Shown: piece by piece, positions 43,631 through 52,280 of the stretch | How the letters are laid out: each line of letters starts with the position of its first letter | Position numbering within the stretch: position 1 is the stretch's first letter | Assembly: GCF_006715025.1 (NCBI RefSeq) | Contig: NZ_VFMK01000001.1 | Location: forward strand, 4,154,001-4,218,000 | Length of the DNA: 64,000 bases | Source: Serratia fonticola | GTDB taxonomy: Bacteria; Pseudomonadota; Gammaproteobacteria; Enterobacterales; Enterobacteriaceae | Reading direction: 5' to 3' | Notes under the pieces: model-generated | Told to the model about the DNA's origin: nothing | Seen by the model: the letters and a program-made list of their open reading frames with translations, nothing else | Database searches by the model: none | Program-made: the position numbers and the translations under genes

Positions 43631-44458
43631 ATGGCCGATAATGCTCCACAATTCTGGCGTGACGACCGTTTGCCGTTCGTTGAAGCCCGCGCTATCGAAG
43701 ACGGCCGCAAGCTGTGTTATTCGCTGCACAGCCACGAGTTTTTCTCTATTGGTGCCATCACGGCGGGCACCAGTACCTACATCAACGGTGACCAGCACCT
43801 GCAGGTTAACACCGGTGACGTAGTGATTATCAACCCACAGCAGGCACACGGCTGTAACCCGATTGGCGATCGGCGCTGGTCCTATATCATGTTTTATATC
43901 GACACTCGCTGGCTGGCCACGTTACAGCAGGAAAACAGCGGCAATAGAACCGGGGAGTTCATCCCGTTTGCCGAAGTTGTTAGCCACAATAACGCACTTT
44001 TTTCCGGTTTGAACCAGCTATATCACATTTTAACGGACACAGAAGCCTGCCATTTGGAAAAACAGATTGCCTTGGTGGACTACTTCAGCAACCTGCCGTC
44101 GCGTTTAGGTATGGCAACGCTAGCGCCGCTGGAGGCCAATGCCAAACTGGAAAGGGCTGCAGCCTTTATCCGCACGCATTGCACTGAGTCATTAACGTTA
44201 GAGGAAATCTGCCAGGCATCGGCGCTCTCGCCTTCTTATCTGATCCGCTCATTCAAAAAACGTTACGGCATGACGCCCCATGCCTATCTGGTTAATCAGC
44301 GTATCCAATATGGCCATCGGTTGTTAAAACGCGGCGTTCCCATTGCCATGGCCGCCAACGAAAGCGGCTTTGCCGATCAGGCGCACTTTCAACGCACCTT
44401 CAAACAGCTGCTGGCGGCCACCCCTGGCCAATATCAAACCCCTTCGGCCAATAAATAG
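43631..44458 (+). CDS. AraC-family regulator paired with a LysE exporter
   Basis: A 275-residue regulator with an N-terminal cupin-like sensor (CYSLHSHEFFSIGAI, then GDVVIINPQQAHGCNP) and a C-terminal double helix-turn-helix (SLTLEEICQASALSPSYLIR; FADQAHFQRTFKQLLAATPGQY in pieces FADQAHFQRTF and ATPGQY). Its 3' end overlaps the convergent LysE gene by 25 bases. AraC/LysE pairs are common, and the regulator probably controls the exporter in response to an amino acid or amine. Confidence 0.88.
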   Translation: MADNAPQFWRDDRLPFVEARAIEDGRKLCYSLHSHEFFSIGAITAGTSTYINGDQHLQVNTGDVVIINPQQAHGCNPIGDRRWSYIMFYIDTRWLATLQQENSGNRTGEFIPFAEVVSHNNALFSGLNQLYHILTDTEACHLEKQIALVDYFSNLPSRLGMATLAPLEANAKLERAAAFIRTHCTESLTLEEICQASALSPSYLIRSFKKRYGMTPHAYLVNQRIQYGHRLLKRGVPIAMAANESGFADQAHFQRTFKQLLAATPGQYQTPSANK

Positions 44459-45027
44459 CAGGCGCTGAACGCTAATAGCAGCGCCATCAGGCGGTTAAAA
44501 CGCTGTACGTTACGCGCGCTCTGCAACAGGTTACTCAGCATCGCCCCAGCGTAGGCCCAACAGCCCACAGAAATATAGCAAATCACAAAATAAATCACGG
44601 CAAACTGCCACAGCAGTCGCATTTCACCATCGCCGACAAAGGCCCCCATACTGGCGATAGCAGCCAACCAGGCCTTTGGGTTCAACCACTGAAGCAATGC
44701 ACCATACCAATAAGAGGGGGCTTTTTGCCGCTCTCCCTGCCCCAATTGCCCACTATCGGCAGCAAGTTGGTAAGCCATATAGAACAGAAAGGCCACGCCA
44801 GCCCAGAGGATCACGGTGGTCAGCCCCGGCCACAGCGAAAGGATTTGATGTAATCCCAGACCAATCAACACCAGCAACAGCGTGAACCCCAGCGTCGCAC
44901 CGGTGACATGGCGCAGACTGGCATTAAAACCAAACTGCGCCCCGCTGCTCAGCGCAACGATATTCACCGGGCCAGGAGTAATGGAAGAAGCCAAGGCAAA
45001 AACCGCCATAGAAAGGTAAAGCGTCAT
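44434..45027 (-). CDS. LysE-family translocator
   Basis: Inner-membrane exporter of amino acids or related metabolites, 197 residues, about six hydrophobic segments. The family signature SSITPGPVNIVALSSGAQFG is near residue 15, and LLQWLNPKAWLAAIASMG is in the middle. I prefer the ATG at 45027 to the GTG three codons upstream. Cargo unknown. Confidence 0.88.
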   Translation of the reverse strand: MTLYLSMAVFALASSITPGPVNIVALSSGAQFGFNASLRHVTGATLGFTLLLVLIGLGLHQILSLWPGLTTVILWAGVAFLFYMAYQLAADSGQLGQGERQKAPSYWYGALLQWLNPKAWLAAIASMGAFVGDGEMRLLWQFAVIYFVICYISVGCWAYAGAMLSNLLQSARNVQRFNRLMALLLAFSACYLLAEGV

Positions 45028-45284
45028 ATTCCGCACCTGTAAAAGAAATTACCGCTCTCAGCGTGCCGCGTTACGTTACAAGTGTATTGAACGAAATTAC
45101 CCTCAGGCAGATTGCGGGCCAGTTAATCGTCTTGTCGACCCCTGATGTGAAAATAGGGTTTAAAGCGCTCTGGCTGCAATTTTGTCGCGCAGTTCACGAT
45201 TGTGAGCACGCACGGTCCAAGCCCCAAAGCATCTCTGGATCAGGCCATCTATAGTTAAGTGGTGTTCCCTCAAGAGCGTGAACC
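45028..45284. other. lysE-lsrK intergenic region
   Basis: About 260 bases; an imperfect inverted repeat TTCACGATTGTGAG near 45197 is the only structure noticed. No LsrR-like operator could be claimed. Confidence 0.3.
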
Positions 45285-46850
45285 ATGCAAAACTATCTGA
45301 TGGCATTAGACGCCGGGACGGGCAGTATCCGTGCGGTCATTTTTGATCTGGCAGGCAACCAGATTGCGCACGGTCAGGCGGAATGGCGGCATCTGCCAGT
45401 GCAAGACGTTCCCGGCTCAATGGAGTTTGATATTACTCGTAACTGGCAGTTGGTTTGTCAATGCATCCGCCAGGCCTTGCAACAAGCCAATGCCGAAGCC
45501 CAGCAAATCCGTGCCGTCGCCTGCTGCTCAATGCGTGAGGGGATTGTGCTATACAACCGCGAAGGCACCCCCATCTGGGCTTGTGCCAACGTGGACGCGC
45601 GCGCCAGCCGTGAAGTCAGCGAACTGAAAGCGCTGCATAACTTCAGCTTCGAACGTGAAGTTTACCAATACTCTGGCCAGACGCTGGCACTCAGCGCTAT
45701 GCCACGCCTGTTATGGCTGGCACACCATCGGCCAGATATTTATCGCCAGGCCGCAACGGTCACCATGATCAGCGACTGGTTGGCTTATAACCTCAGTGGC
45801 GAACTGGCGGTCGATCCTTCCAATGCGGGTACCACCGGTATGCTGGATTTGGTCAGCCGCAACTGGCGACCAGAACTGCTCGATATGGCCGGGCTGCGTG
45901 CCGACTTACTCTCGCCAGTTAAAGAAACCGGTACACTGTTAGGCTCTGTCACCGCCAAAGCGGCAGAAGAAACCGGCCTGTTGCGAGGGACTGCGGTCGT
46001 GATGGGGGGCGGTGATGTTCAGCTCGGCAGCCTGGGGTTAGGTATCGTTCGGGCCGGGCAAACTGCGGTGCTGGGGGGCACCTTCTGGCAGCAGATCGTC
46101 AACCTGCCGCAGCCCGTCATCGATCCGGAAATGAACATCCGTATCAATCCGCACGTCATACCCGGGATGGCGCAGGCGGAGTCTATCAGCTTCTTCACCG
46201 GCCTGACCATGCGTTGGTTCCGGGATGCCTTCTGTGCCGAAGAAAAATTACTGGCGGAGCGCTTAGGCGTTGATGCCTACAGCCTGTTAGAAGATATGGC
46301 GTCTCGTGTGCCGCCGGGGGCTTATGGTGTCATGCCAATATTCTCTGACGCCATGCATTTTAAAACCTGGTATCACGCCGCCCCGTCGTTTATCAATATG
46401 TCGATCGATCCTGAGCGCTGCAATAAGCAAACGCTGTTCCGGGCGCTGGAAGAAAACGCCGCGATTGTCTCCGCCTGTAACCTGGCACAGATTGCGGCGT
46501 TTTCCGCGGTACAACCGCGCTCGCTGGTATTTGCCGGTGGCGGCTCAAAAGGCAAGCTCTGGAGCCAGATCCTCAGCGACGTCACCGGCTTACCGGTGCA
46601 GGTTCCGGTAGTGAAAGAGGCGACCGCGTTGGGCTGCGCTATTGCCGCCGGTGTCGGTGCCGGATTGTATCCGTCGTTGGCGGAAACCGGCGAACGTCTG
46701 GTGCGCTGGGAGCGTGAATATCACCCTGTTCCGGAAAATCATGCGCTTTACCGCCAGCAGACGCTGACATGGCAAGCCGTATATGCCGATCAGTTAACTC
46801 TGGTCGATCACGGTTTAACTACATCACTATGGAAAGCACCAGGGCTTTAA
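45285..46850 (+). CDS. lsrK: Autoinducer-2 kinase LsrK
   Basis: FGGY-family kinase (521 residues) that phosphorylates AI-2 after uptake, trapping it and making the inducer of the lsr system. Family marks: MALDAGTGSIRAVIFDL at the N terminus, CCSMREGIVLY, TMISDWLAYNLSGELAVDPSN in part, VLGGTFWQQ, and LVFAGGGSKGKLWSQIL for ATP binding. It follows E. coli LsrK to the last residues (TTSLWKAPGL). None of the other lsr genes (lsrACDBFG, lsrR) is in the window, so it is an orphan here. The other genes may be elsewhere in the genome. Confidence 0.95.
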   Translation: MQNYLMALDAGTGSIRAVIFDLAGNQIAHGQAEWRHLPVQDVPGSMEFDITRNWQLVCQCIRQALQQANAEAQQIRAVACCSMREGIVLYNREGTPIWACANVDARASREVSELKALHNFSFEREVYQYSGQTLALSAMPRLLWLAHHRPDIYRQAATVTMISDWLAYNLSGELAVDPSNAGTTGMLDLVSRNWRPELLDMAGLRADLLSPVKETGTLLGSVTAKAAEETGLLRGTAVVMGGGDVQLGSLGLGIVRAGQTAVLGGTFWQQIVNLPQPVIDPEMNIRINPHVIPGMAQAESISFFTGLTMRWFRDAFCAEEKLLAERLGVDAYSLLEDMASRVPPGAYGVMPIFSDAMHFKTWYHAAPSFINMSIDPERCNKQTLFRALEENAAIVSACNLAQIAAFSAVQPRSLVFAGGGSKGKLWSQILSDVTGLPVQVPVVKEATALGCAIAAGVGAGLYPSLAETGERLVRWEREYHPVPENHALYRQQTLTWQAVYADQLTLVDHGLTTSLWKAPGL

Positions 46851-46998
46851 CGGTCGGGAGCAACGAGGTTATGCCCCAGGCCAAGATTGATGATTAATTG
46901 AGCAGGTGATGGAAAAATCCTGCCAGCAAGCCCAGGCGATCTCCCCGAGCTTTGTGGTAATATTGATCAGAATATCGTTCTCATCTTGTAGGCACACC

Positions 46999-47340
46999 AT
47001 GGCATACATTCCAAAAAACTACGCGAAGCTGGAAGTCGGCTACCGCGAAAAAGCGCTGAAAATCTTCCCGTGGGTATGCGGGCGTTGTTCACGTGAATTT
47101 GTTTACTCCAACCTGCGTGAACTGACGGTGCATCATATCGATCATGATCACAGTAACAATCCGGAAGACGGTAGCAACTGGGAGATGTTGTGCCTGTACT
47201 GCCACGACCATGAACACTCAAAATACACCGAGGCCGATCAATACGGTTCAACGGTGGTCGCAGGTGAAGACGCGCAGAAAGACGTTGGGGTCGCCACTCA
47301 TAACCCGTTCGCCAATCTGAAAGCCATGATGAAAAAATAG
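46999..47340 (+). CDS. yajD: HNH nuclease-like protein YajD
   Basis: A 113-residue protein with an HNH motif. Zinc-binding Cys pairs are in CGRCSREF and CLYCHDHEH, and the catalytic region is LTVHHIDHDHSNNPEDGSNW. Nearly the same as E. coli YajD in the core. Function not established; presumably a nuclease. The start ATG 46999 matches the E. coli N terminus (MAYIPKNYAKLE); the frame is open 31 codons further upstream without a good start. Confidence 0.92.
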   Translation: MAYIPKNYAKLEVGYREKALKIFPWVCGRCSREFVYSNLRELTVHHIDHDHSNNPEDGSNWEMLCLYCHDHEHSKYTEADQYGSTVVAGEDAQKDVGVATHNPFANLKAMMKK

Positions 47341-47354
47341 CCTGAACGCCTGCG

Positions 47355-47390
47355 GGGCGGAACGCTTTCTCGGCGCTCCGCCCTTTTTTT
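47355..47390 (+). terminator. Rho-independent terminator of yajD
   Basis: GGGCGGA...CGC / GCG...TCCGCCC stem, ten pairs with one mismatch, followed by seven T; starts 15 bases past the stop. Confidence 0.88.
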
Positions 47391-47405
47391 GTTACCCAAT
47401 CATAG

Positions 47406-47650
47406 TAACTTAATAAGTTATTAGCTTATTAAGCCATCCACTTTCTCACTCTTTTACAATGCGCTAAAACTTATTTACTTAGTAAGTTATTAATCAAATA
47501 AACCCGTAAGTTAAGACGTTACCCGCTTGGCAAGCGGCCTTAGATACGGCATATTGTCACCAGATGCACTTGTTAACTCATTTAATTACCAACCTAACAA
47601 GCGTATTAACTTAATAAGTTAACCATTTGGTAAGTTAGTCGCTTAGCAAC
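47406..47650. repeat. AACTTA-N-TAAGTT repeat array upstream of parA (probable centromere/operator)
   Basis: Palindromes with a single centre base: TAACTTAATAAGTTA (47406-47420), a variant GCTTATTAAGC (47424-47434), ACTTAGTAAGT (47477-47487), a variant GCTTGGCAAGC (47525-47535) and the perfect TTAACTTAATAAGTTAA (47606-47622). Several TAAGTTA half-sites lie between (for example at 47507 and 47631). The region is AT-rich and directly precedes parA, fitting both a partition site and an autoregulatory operator. Confidence 0.75.
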
Positions 47651-47665
47651 TTGAGAGATGGCAGC

Positions 47666-48301
47666 ATGATTGTTTTGATTGGCTCGCAGAAGGGTGGCGT
47701 AGGAAAATCGACCATGGCGGTGAATATCGCGGGCTATTTAATCCTCAAACAAGGGAAAACGGCCATCATTGTTGATGCCGACGACCAGAAATCCATCATG
47801 ACCTGGTATAACGATCGCCAGAATGTGGAAGGTGCCCCCAAAATCCCGGTAGTCGCGGCCTCAGGGAAAATCAAAGAGACCCTGCTGGAACTGGACCGTC
47901 ATTACGATTACGTGATTGTGGATACTGCTGGCCGCGACAGTGCAGAACTGCGCTCCGGGTTACTGGCCGCCGATCTGTTTATTTCCCCGCTGCGCCCTTC
48001 ACAGATGGACCTTGATACCATTGGTTATCTGTCGGATATGTTCTCTACCGCGCAGGAATACAATGAAAAGGTGAAAGGCCACATCGTCCTCAACCTGTGC
48101 CCGACCAATATCTTCATTAACGAAGCCAATGAAGCGGCGGAAGTATTGGGCGAATATCCACAACTGACGCTGGTGAATCACCGCCTGTGCGACCGCAAGA
48201 TTTATCGCGATGCCTGGGGTGAAGCGCTGACCGTGCACGAAGCGGGCAACGAAAAAGCGCAACATGAAATCGCCAGCCTGGTGAAAGAGGTGATCCTGTG
48301 A
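47666..48301 (+). CDS. ParA/MinD-family partition ATPase
   Basis: A 211-residue Walker-type ATPase of the short ParA class (no N-terminal DNA-binding domain). The deviant Walker A is KGGVGKST with the signature Lys near residue 10, the switch region is VDADDQKSIMTWY, and Walker B is YVIVDTAGRDS. Short ParA proteins of this sort (ParF, the delta proteins of Gram-positive plasmids) work with a small ribbon-helix-helix partner, and such a gene follows with a GTGA overlap. The ATG at 47666 is preferred to a TTG five codons earlier. A ParA of this type on a chromosome is likely of plasmid or integrative-element origin. Confidence 0.85.
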   Translation: MIVLIGSQKGGVGKSTMAVNIAGYLILKQGKTAIIVDADDQKSIMTWYNDRQNVEGAPKIPVVAASGKIKETLLELDRHYDYVIVDTAGRDSAELRSGLLAADLFISPLRPSQMDLDTIGYLSDMFSTAQEYNEKVKGHIVLNLCPTNIFINEANEAAEVLGEYPQLTLVNHRLCDRKIYRDAWGEALTVHEAGNEKAQHEIASLVKEVIL

Positions 48302-48600
48302 AAAAACGCACCCCGACACACCGCATGTCGGAAGATGAATTTATCAACAGTGCCACTTCCCATACGTTGGCTGTGCCAACCCCAGCCCCTGCGGCCAAAA
48401 CGCCAGGCCGTAAACGCGTTTATAAAGCGCTGTCCGTCAGCCTGACGGATAACCACGTTGAGATGATTGACGAAGTGATTGGGCAGGCGGCACGTAATGG
48501 TATTGTGCGTATCACCCGCTCCGACATCATCAAACTGGCCATCGACAGCCTCGCAGACAAGAGCGAGGCTCAGTTGCTGGCGCTGCTGAAAAAACTCTGA
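48298..48600 (+). CDS. Small DNA-binding partner of ParA (ribbon-helix-helix-like)
   Basis: A 100-residue basic protein starting with GTG inside the parA stop. The first 40 residues look flexible (PTPAPAAKTPGRKR). The rest fits a ribbon-helix-helix: strand YKALSVSLT, helix DNHVEMIDEVIGQAARNG and helix TRSDIIKLAIDSLAD. In ParFG-type systems the partner binds the repeats, represses the operon and stimulates the ATPase, the tail supplying an arginine finger. By position and build I infer the same role, although I do not recognise the protein itself. Confidence 0.6.
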   Translation: MKKRTPTHRMSEDEFINSATSHTLAVPTPAPAAKTPGRKRVYKALSVSLTDNHVEMIDEVIGQAARNGIVRITRSDIIKLAIDSLADKSEAQLLALLKKL

Positions 48601-48609
48601 GTAAACTGA

Positions 48610-48704
48610 CAACCTGCCAACTTATCAAGTTAGCAAATCACTAAGTGGGCAGGTTGAATGAATCACCAATTAAGCTATTAACTTACCAAGCTGATAACTT
48701 AATG
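48610..48704. repeat. Second partition-type repeat array, downstream of the parA cassette
   Basis: Contains AACTTATCAAGTT (48619-48631), AACTTACCAAGC (48680-48691) and ATAACTTAATG (48694-48704), variants of the upstream palindromes. The inverted pair CAACCTGCC / GGCAGGTTG (48610-48618, 48648-48656) encloses the first. The array also lies at the 3' end of the molybdate operon. Confidence 0.65.
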
Positions 48705-48721
48705 TGATTGATTGTAAAGCA

Positions 48722-49453
48722 CTAATCCAATGGCAAAAAACCGAAACGCTGAAGAATTCGCTGTCCTTGCGCACTGAGAATAAAAGCCACCAGGCTTTGC
48801 GCAGCCGCACAAGCCCCATTCAACAAACACAACCCATAGATCACAGTAAAATCCAGCTCGACTGGCAACATGCGAACTTTTATCTGTGGGTAAACCGCCA
48901 ATGCAGTGGCGTAGCTGGCATAACCAAGGAAGATGTCAGCCTGTTGTTGAGCGATCAGATACTCCGCCGCCAAACGGCCTTGCGGGATGGGTGCAGAGTC
49001 TGGTCCCCCCACCAATGGCAATGCCCTGGCGCGTAGCGCACTCCCTTGCCCTGGCAATAGCTGCTCCAGGCGCTCAAACAGCCGTTGGGCATAATCACCG
49101 GAAGGATCGGCTATTGGCGTCGACGTCCCTACTCGCCATTGAGGATCGCAAAATACCGTCAATAATTCAGGTTCGGCCAGCTCAGGAATATTGCGCACCG
49201 TGGCGCACAGTTGATTAAGAGCAAAGGGATGAACCGCATGTGCCATGCCAAGCGCCACCAAACGCTGCGGATGTCCAAGATTGGCAGAGGCAAATATCTG
49301 TGGCCTCTCCCCCTGCTCAATACGTTCCCGCAACAACCCTGCCGGGCCAAAAGTGGCGTTAACCTGATGCCCGGTTTCCTGTTCAAACGCCGTCAGTAAC
49401 GGGCGAAACGCCAAGCGCAGGCTGCCTGCGGCAAAAAGGGAAATCTTATTCAC
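48722..49453 (-). CDS. ModA-like molybdate-binding protein lacking a signal peptide
   Basis: A 243-residue protein of the ModA/WtpA substrate-binding fold. It starts directly with the first strand (NKISLFAAGSLRLAF), where secreted ModA proteins have a signal peptide first. Further ModA blocks are FGPAGLLRERIEQGERPQIFAS (in pieces FGPAGLLRERI and PQIFASA) and DIFLGYASYA. The start is a GTG at 49453 with GGGAG eight bases upstream, overlapping the stop of the ATPase gene; the frame continues upstream only as out-of-frame ATPase coding DNA with no hydrophobic stretch. It should therefore stay in the cytoplasm. Last gene of a ModE-type operon; role unknown. Confidence 0.8.
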   Translation of the reverse strand: MNKISLFAAGSLRLAFRPLLTAFEQETGHQVNATFGPAGLLRERIEQGERPQIFASANLGHPQRLVALGMAHAVHPFALNQLCATVRNIPELAEPELLTVFCDPQWRVGTSTPIADPSGDYAQRLFERLEQLLPGQGSALRARALPLVGGPDSAPIPQGRLAAEYLIAQQQADIFLGYASYATALAVYPQIKVRMLPVELDFTVIYGLCLLNGACAAAQSLVAFILSAQGQRILQRFGFLPLD

Positions 49454-50225
49454 GATTGCGCTCCCGTTGGCAGTGGAACAAAGGGACCAGCGCTTTCCGC
49501 GGGTTACCCGCATAGTCCACAGTGACTCGCTCAATAGGCAGATGAAACAGAGGCGAGAGGTTTTCTGCCGTCAGCACCTGCTGGCAATTGCCCAACTGAT
49601 GCTGTCCATCAGCACCGAGCAATAACGCGCGATCTGCTACGGCATGGGCATGATTGGGTTGATGAGTCGAAAAGATCACCGCCATTTGCCGTTCACGCGC
49701 CAGATGGTCAATCATGCTCAACACCCTGTCCTGATGGTGCAAATCCAATGCCGAGGTGGGTTCATCGAGGATCAAAACTTCACAGGCCATTGCCAGCGCA
49801 CGGGCTATCAGCACCAGTTGTCGCTGCCCGCCGGAAAGGCTGCCAAATTCACGTTCGGCAAATGCCAGCATATCCAGCGAATAAAGGGCCTGTCTGGCTA
49901 ACTGATGATCCTCAGCCGAAGGCGAACGGAACAGCCCGACATGCCGAGCCCGGCCCATCAACACAATATCCAGCACCTTGTAGGCAAACGGCGGCGTGAA
50001 GTATTGGGGTACAAACCCCATCCCTCCGTGAGATACGACCTCTCCTTGCTGCATGGGTAATGTGCCTAACAACAATTGCATCAGAGTGCTTTTGCCACGC
50101 CCATTGGGGCCCAGTACTGCCAGCACTTCTCCCCGTCGCACTTGCAAATCAAGCTGCTGGAACAGCCTGGGTTGGCCTGGCCATCCAAAACTCAGATTAA
50201 TGATCTGTAGCAACGTCTCAGCCAT
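49446..50225 (-). CDS. MolC-like ABC transporter ATP-binding protein
   Basis: A 259-residue ATPase of the type II importer class (BtuD/FepC/MolC). Walker A is GPNGRGKST, with an unusual Arg in the fifth position, the signature is LSGGQRQLVLIARAL, and Walker B is VLILDEPTSALD. It overlaps the permease gene by eight bases. Iron-siderophore ATPases are the main alternative, but the ModE-like operator and the ModA-like neighbour favour molybdate or tungstate, as in the Haemophilus MolBCA importer. Confidence 0.85.
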   Translation of the reverse strand: MAETLLQIINLSFGWPGQPRLFQQLDLQVRRGEVLAVLGPNGRGKSTLMQLLLGTLPMQQGEVVSHGGMGFVPQYFTPPFAYKVLDIVLMGRARHVGLFRSPSAEDHQLARQALYSLDMLAFAEREFGSLSGGQRQLVLIARALAMACEVLILDEPTSALDLHHQDRVLSMIDHLARERQMAVIFSTHQPNHAHAVADRALLLGADGQHQLGNCQQVLTAENLSPLFHLPIERVTVDYAGNPRKALVPLFHCQRERNRE

Positions 50226-51216
50226 GCCATCCTCTTACCTGAGCGCGGCGTAGCAGCAAGGCAAACAGTGGCGCACCAATCAAGGCCGTGAGAATACCCA
50301 GAGGGATTTCACTGCTGGTCAGGGTACGGGCCAGATCGTCGATCAATACCATGTACAACGCCCCAAGGCACATGGATGCAGGTAATAAACGCCGGTGATC
50401 GGGCCCAACCAACAAACGTGCCAGATGGGGGATCAGCAAACCGACCCAACCAATGCTGCCGCTGATGGCCACTTGTGCAGCGACAATCACCGCGCACAAC
50501 GTCAGAATCAGCCAGCGGGTACGTTCAACATGAATACCCAGCGCAGCGGCATCTTCATCTCCCAACGAGAGCAGATTGATGCGCCAGCGCAAGGCCAGCA
50601 GCAGGCCACCAGCTGCCAGTAACGGCAGGAACAACATCAGTAATTTATGGCTATCTGCGGTGGCAAAACTACCAAGCAACCAGAACACAATGCTGGGCAG
50701 TTTCTCTTCGCTATCGGCGAGGTATTGCATCAGGCTGACACAGGCAGAGAAAAAACCGCTGAGGATCACCCCCGCCAGCACCAGAGAAAGAATATTGCGT
50801 CGGGCAATGGCGCTGGTGAGAGTAAATATCAGCAACAGCGCCGCCATGCCGAAAACGAAGGCGGAAAGCAGCAACATCAGCACTGGCAGACCAAGCAGGA
50901 TCGCCAAAGTGCCACCAAATGCTGCACCAGAAGAAACGCCAATAATATGCGGGTCTACCAACGGGTTACGGAACACTCCCTGCAATGCCGCACCGCACAG
51001 CGCTAATGCGGCCCCGGCCCCCATCGCCAACAGCACACGCGGTACTCGCACGCCAAGGATCACTTGCCGCTCTATCACCGTAATATCCGCCTGCTGGCCG
51101 ATAACGGGCTCCAGCAGGATCATCACGCTGTGACCAACGGTAACCGGATAACGGCCAATACCCAGTGAAAGCAGTGCGCAAAACAGCGTCAGTAGCAGCA
51201 AAACAGGTAGTCTCAT
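50218..51216 (-). CDS. MolB-like ABC transporter permease (FecCD family)
   Basis: A 332-residue permease with ten predicted membrane segments. Family blocks: LRVPRVLLAMGAGAALALCG-like near residue 60 (here VRVPRVLLAMGAG), GNPLVDPHIIGVSSGAAFG in the form RNPLVDPHIIGVSSGA, and the ATPase contact GWVGLLIPHLARLLVGPDHR. The ATG at 51216 overlaps the stop of the binding-protein gene as ATGA. Type II importers of this family move iron chelates, cobalamin, haem or molybdate. Confidence 0.87.
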   Translation of the reverse strand: MRLPVLLLLTLFCALLSLGIGRYPVTVGHSVMILLEPVIGQQADITVIERQVILGVRVPRVLLAMGAGAALALCGAALQGVFRNPLVDPHIIGVSSGAAFGGTLAILLGLPVLMLLLSAFVFGMAALLLIFTLTSAIARRNILSLVLAGVILSGFFSACVSLMQYLADSEEKLPSIVFWLLGSFATADSHKLLMLFLPLLAAGGLLLALRWRINLLSLGDEDAAALGIHVERTRWLILTLCAVIVAAQVAISGSIGWVGLLIPHLARLLVGPDHRRLLPASMCLGALYMVLIDDLARTLTSSEIPLGILTALIGAPLFALLLRRAQVRGWHG

Positions 51217-52262
51217 TGCTCGCTCTGGCAACAGCTGGCACGATAGTAGCGCTTGTAATAGGCATCAACCCGCTGCTGCAGGTCAATATCGGCGAAACGC
51301 TGTGGGTAGAGCATTTTTGCCATCCACAGTTCCCCTAACGCCAACGCTTCCGGCATAGGGTAACCCCAGGCTTTGGCATATTCTGGCATCAGATAAACCC
51401 GTTGGTGCTTCACCGCATCAATCGTCTGCCATTGCGGTGAGTTGAGGATCTGCTGTACCACATCAGGATAACGCTCCTGCACAAAAATCACTGCCGGGTT
51501 CCACTTCAGCACGTCTTCGATGGACACCTGCTTAAAGCCTTGGATGTCTTTGGCCGCCACGTTGACGGCCCCCGCATGCTGCATCATCAAACCGGTATAT
51601 TTACCCGAACCGTATGTAGTGAGGTCTGGGTTGGCCATGTAGACCCGCACACGGCTTTCTGCCGGAAGATCCCGTAAGCGGTTTGCCACCTGCGCACGCT
51701 GCGCAAAGATATCCTTCACCATCGCTTCCGCCTGCGCCTGGCGGCCCATTACGTTGCCAATCAGGCGAATGCCGTCCTGCAAGCCGAGGTTATAGGCCCG
51801 GTCTTCATCTTGCAGCACGGGATTGATTTTACCGGCCTGATCGGCTGGCTCATGACGCAGAGAAATCGCCACTACCGGAATACCGGCCCGCTCGATCTGC
51901 GCGATCATCTCTGCTGGGGCATAGTTAGCCACAAACACTACCTGTGGGTGCAGCGCCAGCAAACTTTCAATATTGACTGCCGTCAGGTCGCCGGGCGTCG
52001 GCATGTTGGCCAGGCTCGGTGCCAGGCGTAAATAGTTTGGCCCCAGTTGTTTCTGCCAACTGCTAAGTACCCCCACCACTTGAGGCATAGCATCCAGTTG
52101 CACCAACAGGTTCAAGGTTTGATGCTGCAGTACCACAGCGCGGGTGATGCGATCCGGCAACGTTACGGTGCGATTAAGTTGGTCTGTTACCTGGCGCCCC
52201 GCAAAGGCAGAAGTGCAAAAAAGCATAAAAATCAACAACATGCATTGAAAAGGTTTATACAT
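51213..52262 (-). CDS. MolA-like periplasmic binding protein (class III)
   Basis: About 349 residues from the ATG at 52262 (ACGGGA eight bases upstream), with a signal peptide MYKPFQCMLLIFMLFCTSAFA. The mature part has the two-lobed class III fold joined by a long helix: start RQVTDQLNRTVTLP, first-lobe LLALHPQVVFVANYAP, second-lobe VRVYMANPDLTTYGSGKYTG. This fold serves vitamin B12, iron-chelate and, in MolA, molybdate/tungstate uptake. The ModE-like box in front of it supports molybdate. First gene of the operon molA-molB-molC-modA-like. Confidence 0.82.
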   Translation of the reverse strand: MYKPFQCMLLIFMLFCTSAFAGRQVTDQLNRTVTLPDRITRAVVLQHQTLNLLVQLDAMPQVVGVLSSWQKQLGPNYLRLAPSLANMPTPGDLTAVNIESLLALHPQVVFVANYAPAEMIAQIERAGIPVVAISLRHEPADQAGKINPVLQDEDRAYNLGLQDGIRLIGNVMGRQAQAEAMVKDIFAQRAQVANRLRDLPAESRVRVYMANPDLTTYGSGKYTGLMMQHAGAVNVAAKDIQGFKQVSIEDVLKWNPAVIFVQERYPDVVQQILNSPQWQTIDAVKHQRVYLMPEYAKAWGYPMPEALALGELWMAKMLYPQRFADIDLQQRVDAYYKRYYRASCCQSEQ

Positions 52263-52280
52263 GGTCGTTTCCCGTGAATT

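Noticed and set aside
45063..45254. 63-codon frame upstream of lsrK
   Set aside because: No ribosome site, no recognisable family, and position in a control region.
48298..48600. Toxin-antitoxin module for the parA neighbour
   Set aside because: The adjacent partner is a Walker ATPase of partition type, not a small toxin, and the palindrome arrays fit a centromere.
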